Positions 50,942-55,480 of a stretch of 55,480 bases of DNA are shown here, one piece after another (within the stretch, counting starts at the first letter, position 1; every line of letters begins with the position of its first letter). The stretch is from Pantoea sp. RIT-PI-b (GTDB lineage: Bacteria > Pseudomonadota > Gammaproteobacteria > Enterobacterales > Enterobacteriaceae). The stretch lies in contig NZ_LGIS01000035.1 in NCBI RefSeq assembly GCF_001187905.1, positions 1-55,480 on the forward strand, in the 5' to 3' direction. The notes below the pieces were generated by a model. It was not told where the DNA came from, did not search any database, and worked only from the letters and a program-made list of their open reading frames with translations. The translations under genes were made by a program, and so were the position numbers.

Positions 50942-52687
50942 TCAAGCTCCTTGTTCCGAGGCACTGTGTTCTTTTAGCAGATCGCCAACGGTATTGACGA
51001 TTAACGCCAGCGAAATCGCTCCGGCATCTGGCGTACCCACGCTTTTCTCTGCCAGCGGACGCGCGCGTCCCATCTTCGGCACCAGCTGCGCGGTATCCTG
51101 CGCTGCCTTATCTGCCACCTTTGCCGCGGCTAGCCAGGCGTCGGTTAACGAAGCACCTGCGGCGACCGCTTCATTCAGGCTGTCGCTGAACGGCACCAAC
51201 ACATCGACCATGGTTTTATCGCCAACCCGCGCCTTGCCAAAATGCATAATGCCCTCTTTGGCTTCGCGCACGCCGGTTGCCACACGCTGTGCGTCTGGCG
51301 TCTGACGATCGCCGAGCGCGGTACCGAGCGCGGTGAGCGCCACGCCCCATAAAGCGCCGGAGGTGCCGCCGGCTTTATCGGCCCACGCATCTGCCGCACG
51401 GCATAGCAAACTACCGGCACCGGCACCGCGCGCGGCGACGTCACGCGCTTTCTCAACCGCACCCAATACGCCGCGCTCCATGCCAATACCGTGATCGCCG
51501 TCACCGGCCACCGCATCGATATCGCCGAGACGCTCAGCGTTACGCTGTAACATTTCCGCCACGGATTCGAGTAACTGCAGCACGCGCTTTGCGCTCTCCT
51601 GGGACTCAACCGTTGCGGTTGGCAACGCCTCTTCACTGCTCTCTTCCAGCTCGGCGGCGCTCAGCGGCTCAGCAACCAATACGCTCCCTTTGCGATAGGC
51701 TGGCGTATTGGTTGGCGCGCGCCACAGGGTTTCCAGCTGATCGTCCAGCCACATCAGCGTCAGCGAAGCTCCAGCCATATTAAAGCTGGTGACGAACTCG
51801 CCGACATCCGGCTCAACCACCTGCAGTTTGGCTGCGTCGAGCAGCTGCGCCACGCGGCGATAGACGACAAACAGCTCTTCATATTTTACCGAGCCCAAAC
51901 CGTTGAGGATCACCGCCACGCGCTGACCTTCGGCCTGCTGGATGTCGTCCGGCAGTTCATTCAGCAGACGCTCAATAAAGATCTCTGCCAGCTCATCGGC
52001 GCTTGGCATGTCTGTCTCTTTAATCCCCGGCTCGCCGTGAATGCCGAGACCGAGCGCCATGCGCCCTTTTTCCACTTCGAACAACGGATGCGACGCGCCC
52101 GGCAGGCTGCAGCCGGAAAATGCCACGCCAAAGGTGCGGGTGCGTTGATTGGCGTGCTGCGCCAGTTGCAGAACCTGTGATAAATCGTGGCCCGCTTCGG
52201 CGGCGGCGCAGGCGGCTTTAAATACGCACAGATCGCCCGCCACACCGCGACGTTTCTCCAGCTCATCTTTGCCTGCGCTGGAGATATCGTCGGTCACCGC
52301 CAGCACTTCACAAGGGATACCTTCCGCGCGCAGGCGTTCGCACGCCTGGCCGAAGTGCAGCACATCACCGGCGTAGTTGCCGAACATCAGCAGCACGCCC
52401 GCGCCGTTATGCGCCGCTCGTGCCACGTTGTAAATCTGCTGCGCCGACGGTGAAGCGAATAAATTGCCCATCGCCGCGCCGTGTGCCAGACCTTGTCCAA
52501 CCAACCCGGCGAAGGCCGGATAGTGGCCGGAGCCGCCGCCCACAATCACCGCGACGGTATTCGGCTCGCTGCGCGTGCTGCGCACCACGCCGCCAGCAAC
52601 CTGACGGACTTTGTCAGCGTTGGCGGCGACAAAACCTTCGATGAGCTCAGCGGCAAAGGCTGAAGGTTGGTTAAACAGGTAAGTCAT
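50942..52687 (-). CDS. lerK: DhaK-DhaL fusion kinase, L-erythrulose 1-kinase (LerK)-like
   Basis: The 581-residue protein fuses a DhaK domain (1-330) to an ATP-binding DhaL domain (about 365-575), the single-chain ATP-dependent form. The covalent substrate histidine is His217 (GLGIHGEPG), with GGGSGHYPAFAG near 50-60. The DhaL magnesium motif GDGDHG is at 395-400. Single-chain kinases of this type phosphorylate dihydroxyacetone, or L- or D-erythrulose. The linker (335-365) is acidic. Because it sits with LerI-, DerI- and OiaC-like genes, L-erythrulose is the likeliest substrate. Start follows AGGAGCATTAAT. Confidence 0.75.
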   Translation of the reverse strand: MTYLFNQPSAFAAELIEGFVAANADKVRQVAGGVVRSTRSEPNTVAVIVGGGSGHYPAFAGLVGQGLAHGAAMGNLFASPSAQQIYNVARAAHNGAGVLLMFGNYAGDVLHFGQACERLRAEGIPCEVLAVTDDISSAGKDELEKRRGVAGDLCVFKAACAAAEAGHDLSQVLQLAQHANQRTRTFGVAFSGCSLPGASHPLFEVEKGRMALGLGIHGEPGIKETDMPSADELAEIFIERLLNELPDDIQQAEGQRVAVILNGLGSVKYEELFVVYRRVAQLLDAAKLQVVEPDVGEFVTSFNMAGASLTLMWLDDQLETLWRAPTNTPAYRKGSVLVAEPLSAAELEESSEEALPTATVESQESAKRVLQLLESVAEMLQRNAERLGDIDAVAGDGDHGIGMERGVLGAVEKARDVAARGAGAGSLLCRAADAWADKAGGTSGALWGVALTALGTALGDRQTPDAQRVATGVREAKEGIMHFGKARVGDKTMVDVLVPFSDSLNEAVAAGASLTDAWLAAAKVADKAAQDTAQLVPKMGRARPLAEKSVGTPDAGAISLALIVNTVGDLLKEHSASEQGA

Positions 52688-52688
52688 A

Positions 52689-54023
52689 TTAATGCTCCTG
52701 AGCTAAAGAGGTCGGCTGAGACGGCGAGCGACGGCGGTTAAGTAACAGCATGAGGAAGGCTGACAGCAGCATGAATCCACCCACCACGAACATCGGCAAG
52801 GCGTAGCTGTTGGTGGCGTCATGCAGCGCGCCGGTAATGTAGCCCGCGGAGAAGCCCGCTACGTTTCCTAAGGTATTGATTAAGGCAATGGCTGCGGCAG
52901 CAGAGGCGCCGGTCAGGAATTGCGTCGGTAAGGTCCAGAAGTTCGGCAGTGCGGCGAAGATCGAACTGGCGGTGATCGCAATCACCATGATGGTGGTGAA
53001 CGGCGAATCCATATACAGCGCCAGCGGTACGCTGATGCCGCCTGCCAGTGCCGGAATCGCGATGTGCCAGGTTTTGCAGCCGCGACGGGTGGCATCTTTC
53101 GACCAGAAGAACATCACCACGGCGGCGATCAGGTATGGCACGCCGGTAATCAGCCCTTTTTGCATCACGTTGAAGGTGGTGCCGAACTGCTGTTGGAAGC
53201 CGGCGATGATGGTCGGCAAGAAGAACGCCAGTGCATACAGGCCATAGATAAAGCCGAAGTAAATCAGGCACAGCATCCAGACGCGGCCATTACCCATCAC
53301 TGAGCGTAAGCTGTGTTTCTGATGGCCCTGCTTCTGCTGATGCTCGGCTTCAAGCTCAGCGGTGAGCCAGGTTTTCTCTTCAGCGGTTAGCCACTTGGCC
53401 TGACGCGGTGAATCCACCAGCCAGAACAGCGCGGCGATACCAATCAGAATCGCTGGAATTGAGACGCCCATAAACATCACGCGCCAGCCTTCCATGCCAA
53501 ACAGACCATGCTGCTGAATCAGTGAGGCGGCTAATGGCGCACCGAACACCACCGTCAGCGGTTGGGCAAGATAGAACAGCGACAGGATTTTGCTGCGATG
53601 ACGCCCCGGCACCCACATGCTGAGATAGAGAATCGCGCCAGGGAAGAAGCCGGCTTCGGCGATACCCAACAGCAAACGCAGCGTATACAGACCTTCCACA
53701 CTGCTCACCCATGTGAACAGCAGCGAGACAATGCCCCAGCTGATCATGATACGCGCCAGCCAGCGGCGCGCGCCGAACTTATGCAGCGCCAGGTTGCTCG
53801 GCACTTCCAGCAGGATATAACCAATAAAGAAGATGCCCGACGCCAGGCCGAACTGCAGTGCGGTGAGGCCGAGGTCTTGCGTCATGCCGTTGGGGCCGGC
53901 AAACGAAATCGCGGTGCGATCGAGGAAGTTAATAAAGAACATCAGCGCCACGAACGGCACTAAACGCCAGGAGATTTTTCTGATGGTGGATTGCTCCACC
54001 GCCGTCATTGTTGGTTGTTTCAT
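52689..54023 (-). CDS. MFS transporter, ACS family, likely carrier of the cluster's acid sugar
   Basis: The 444-residue protein starts at 54023 behind GGAGGTGCGTT; a longer open frame upstream lies in the regulatory region. It has 12 helices with NFLDRTAISFAGPNGMTQDLGL, GYILLEVPSNLALHKFGARRWLARIMI and GIAEAGFFPGAILYLSMWVPGRHRSKI, as in carriers of glucarate, tartrate or phthalate. It is the promoter-proximal gene of the apionate-type operon, and D-apionate would be a suitable substrate (inferred). Confidence 0.85.
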   Translation of the reverse strand: MKQPTMTAVEQSTIRKISWRLVPFVALMFFINFLDRTAISFAGPNGMTQDLGLTALQFGLASGIFFIGYILLEVPSNLALHKFGARRWLARIMISWGIVSLLFTWVSSVEGLYTLRLLLGIAEAGFFPGAILYLSMWVPGRHRSKILSLFYLAQPLTVVFGAPLAASLIQQHGLFGMEGWRVMFMGVSIPAILIGIAALFWLVDSPRQAKWLTAEEKTWLTAELEAEHQQKQGHQKHSLRSVMGNGRVWMLCLIYFGFIYGLYALAFFLPTIIAGFQQQFGTTFNVMQKGLITGVPYLIAAVVMFFWSKDATRRGCKTWHIAIPALAGGISVPLALYMDSPFTTIMVIAITASSIFAALPNFWTLPTQFLTGASAAAAIALINTLGNVAGFSAGYITGALHDATNSYALPMFVVGGFMLLSAFLMLLLNRRRSPSQPTSLAQEH

Positions 54024-54469
54024 AACGCACCTCCACGACGTGCGTGAGTGATCATTTCTTTTGGTGGTGTTGACCAAACGCCAAAGGGGCGCTGGCTGCA
54101 GGAGTACTGAGAGGTACGGTGTAAATGACACATGTTCGAGTCCTCGATGGGTCTTCTTGTACATTGGTATAGTCATGCGAACATATGAACAGTACACGGA
54201 TAAATGTGCACACCTCAACTGCAACACGTGAAAGTGTGAGCGCGCTCATGAGATTTGATTTTGACTAAATTATCGGAGTTTTACCCTGATAAGCGCGGGC
54301 AGCAGCGCGCGGGCGGGGTTTTACGCGGGATTTATCGGCGGCAATCACGGTTATTCATATGAACAGCCATTGAACATATGATTGTATTTATGGCAGGCTG
54401 TAGCTGAACATCTTCTCGCCTGCGGAACAAATGAGCAGGCGTCAATGCATACCCTGCTGGAGTACCATG
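54024..54469. promoter_or_regulatory. Divergent regulatory region, MFS carrier versus DerI-transketolase
   Basis: This gene-free 446-base region separates the two transcription units. It holds TGAACATATG-type repeats near both sides: GAACATATGAACAG (54179-54192) and, near the DerI start, CATATGAACAG (54356-54366) plus GAACATATG (54372-54380). These are candidate SorC-type operators. A TGTGA-N6-TCATG (54235-54250), centred in the perfect palindrome TGAGCGCGCTCA (54237-54248), resembles a CRP site (eight of ten consensus bases). TCGAG-TC-CTCGA (54136-54147) is another short inverted repeat. I see no convincing -35/-10 pair. Confidence 0.55.
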
Positions 54470-54928
54470 ATGAAAACAATCGCAATTGGCGCCGATGATG
54501 CGGCTATCGAATTGAAAAATGTGATTAAAAAGCTGCTGGAAGAGAAAGAGTATGCGGTGACGGACTACACCAATGACGCGCAAAATGACCGTCCAATGTA
54601 CCCGGACGTGGCATTTGCGCTGGCCACGGCCATACAGAAAAATGAGTTTGAGCGCGGCATCCTGCTGTGCGGTACCGGCATCGGTGTGGCGATTGTCGCT
54701 AACAAGGTGGAAGGCGTGCGTGCCGCGCAGTGCCACGATACCTTCTCCGCCGAGCGTGCCCGCAAGAGCAACAACGCGCAGATCATGACCATGGGCGCGC
54801 GCGTTATCGGGCCTGAACTGGCGAAGAACATTGTGAATGCCTGGCTGGCATCGGAATTCGAAGGCGGCGGATCAACCGCCAAAGTTGAGAAAATCGGTTA
54901 TTACGAGCAAGTGTCCCACGCTAAATAA
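54470..54928 (+). CDS. derI: RpiB/LacAB-type isomerase, D-erythrulose-4-phosphate isomerase (DerI)-like
   Basis: The 152-residue protein starts at 54470 (MKTIAIGADD; ATG 54467 is an alternative) after TGGAG. RpiB features are the catalytic Cys67 in LCGTGIGVAIVANKV and NAQIMTMGARVIG. The usual AsDH near the N-terminus is AspAsp (residues 9-10), so the sugar-contacting His is changed. DerI/EryI convert D-erythrulose 4-phosphate to D-erythrose 4-phosphate and are close relatives of RpiB. It is followed 29 bases later by a transketolase, which uses erythrose 4-phosphate. Confidence 0.75.
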   Translation: MKTIAIGADDAAIELKNVIKKLLEEKEYAVTDYTNDAQNDRPMYPDVAFALATAIQKNEFERGILLCGTGIGVAIVANKVEGVRAAQCHDTFSAERARKSNNAQIMTMGARVIGPELAKNIVNAWLASEFEGGGSTAKVEKIGYYEQVSHAK

Positions 54929-54957
54929 GCGCCGACCTCGCCCCTCTGGAGAACCTT

Positions 54958-55480
54958 ATGTCTACACGCCGGGAAAGAGCCAACGCCATTCGTGCGTTAA
55001 GTATGGATAGCGTACAACAAGCCAATTCGGGACATCCGGGTGCCCCGATGGGCATGGCGGATATCGCCGAAGTGCTGTGGCTCGACTTTTTGCAACACAA
55101 TCCGCGTAATCCAAACTGGGCCAACCGCGACCGCTTTGTGCTGTCTAACGGTCACGGCTCAATGCTGATTTACAGCCTGCTGCACCTTAGCGGCTACGAT
55201 TTGCCGCTCAGTGAATTAAAAAATTTTCGTCAGCTGCACTCGAAAACGCCAGGCCACCCGGAATACGGCTACACCGCAGGCGTGGAAACCACCACCGGCC
55301 CGCTGGGCCAGGGCATCGCTAACGCCGTTGGCTTCGCCATTGCCGAGCGCACCCTGGCGGCGCAGTTCAACCGTCCGGGCCATGACATCGTAGACCATAA
55401 CACCTACGTGTTTATGGGCGACGGCTGCATGATGGAAGGTATTTCACACGAAGTGTGCTCCATCGCCGGCACCGCGAAGC
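54958..55480 (+). CDS. Transketolase, N-terminal part (cut by window end)
   Basis: The start at 54958 follows CTGGAGAACCTT. The 174 visible residues match E. coli TktA almost along their length: ALSMDSVQQANSGHPGAPMGMADIAEVLW, DRFVLSNGHGSMLIYSLLHL, HSKTPGHPEYGYTAGVETTTGPLGQGIANAVG and FMGDGCMMEGISHEV (the thiamine-diphosphate GDG motif). It resembles the housekeeping transketolase in full-length form, not the split AptA/AptB type. It would draw D-erythrose 4-phosphate into the pentose phosphate pathway. The C-terminal two thirds lie beyond the window. Confidence 0.92.
   Translation, partial: MSTRRERANAIRALSMDSVQQANSGHPGAPMGMADIAEVLWLDFLQHNPRNPNWANRDRFVLSNGHGSMLIYSLLHLSGYDLPLSELKNFRQLHSKTPGHPEYGYTAGVETTTGPLGQGIANAVGFAIAERTLAAQFNRPGHDIVDHNTYVFMGDGCMMEGISHEVCSIAGTAK

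Noticed and set aside
54052..54249. 65-codon minus-strand open frame in the divergent regulatory region
   Set aside because: No ribosome site; it covers operator-like repeats and is better explained as regulatory DNA.
54958..55480. Split apulose-4-phosphate transketolase (AptA/AptB)
   Set aside because: The N-terminus matches a full-length TktA-type enzyme and the apulose kinase expected beside AptAB is missing.

Overview
The window reads as DNA of an enterobacterium of the Erwiniaceae type (Pantoea or a close relative). This is inferred from RluF, CurA, VF530, GudD-type and AriR/YcgZ-type proteins that resemble enterobacterial ones, from coding density and from GC-rich codon use. It cannot be settled by eye. 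No rRNA, tRNA, CRISPR array or replication origin was seen. So many self-contained catabolic and transport clusters side by side suggest a flexible chromosomal region or a large accessory plasmid.

Layout, left part. Positions 1-4000 are visibly more AT-rich and look acquired. They hold a broken ISNCY-type transposase, an OhrR-like MarR regulator, two small AriR/YcgZ-like proteins and an AbiEi/AbiEii (type IV toxin-antitoxin, phage abortive infection) operon with a clear inverted repeat upstream. Positions 4100-7800 hold small housekeeping-like genes (DUF1345 membrane protein, DUF3811-like, VF530), an NCS1 permease behind a 22-bp perfect palindrome, and a cupin. At 7831-11632 an operon encodes an MFS carrier, a glucarate-dehydratase-like enolase and an exported lactonase, probably for an aldaric acid and its lactone. 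The next gene is curA, divergent from it across a 21-bp perfect stem.

Middle part. At 13160-19019 a ribose-type (CUT2) ABC importer is co-transcribed with an LLM flavin monooxygenase. At 19178-28339 a divergent pair of operons encodes a dipeptide/glutathione-type ABC importer and a HyuA/HyuB hydantoinase/oxoprolinase. It is followed by an MlrA/BluR-like MerR regulator, an NfsA-like oxidoreductase, rluF and an HPP membrane protein. At 32064-37119 a UgpABCE-like (CUT1) importer ends in a metallophosphatase resembling the ADP-ribose/CDP-alcohol diphosphatase family.

Right part. At 37285-47161 a GntR regulator sits beside a second dipeptide-type importer operon. That operon also encodes an M20-like protein, a D-cysteine-desulfhydrase/ACC-deaminase homologue, an ornithine cyclodeaminase/mu-crystallin homologue and a tandem rhodanese. 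The importer's ATPase is encoded separately on the opposite strand, and a 17-bp motif (16/17 identical) lies in front of both units, so they look like one regulon for a sulfur-containing peptide or amino acid. At 47323-55480 a SorC-type regulator, ApnO-, OiaC-, LerI-, LerK- and DerI-like enzymes, an MFS carrier and a transketolase form what looks like the decarboxylating D-apionate route: D-apionate to 3-oxo-isoapionate to L-erythrulose to its 1-phosphate to D-erythrulose 4-phosphate to D-erythrose 4-phosphate. The transketolase runs off the window end.
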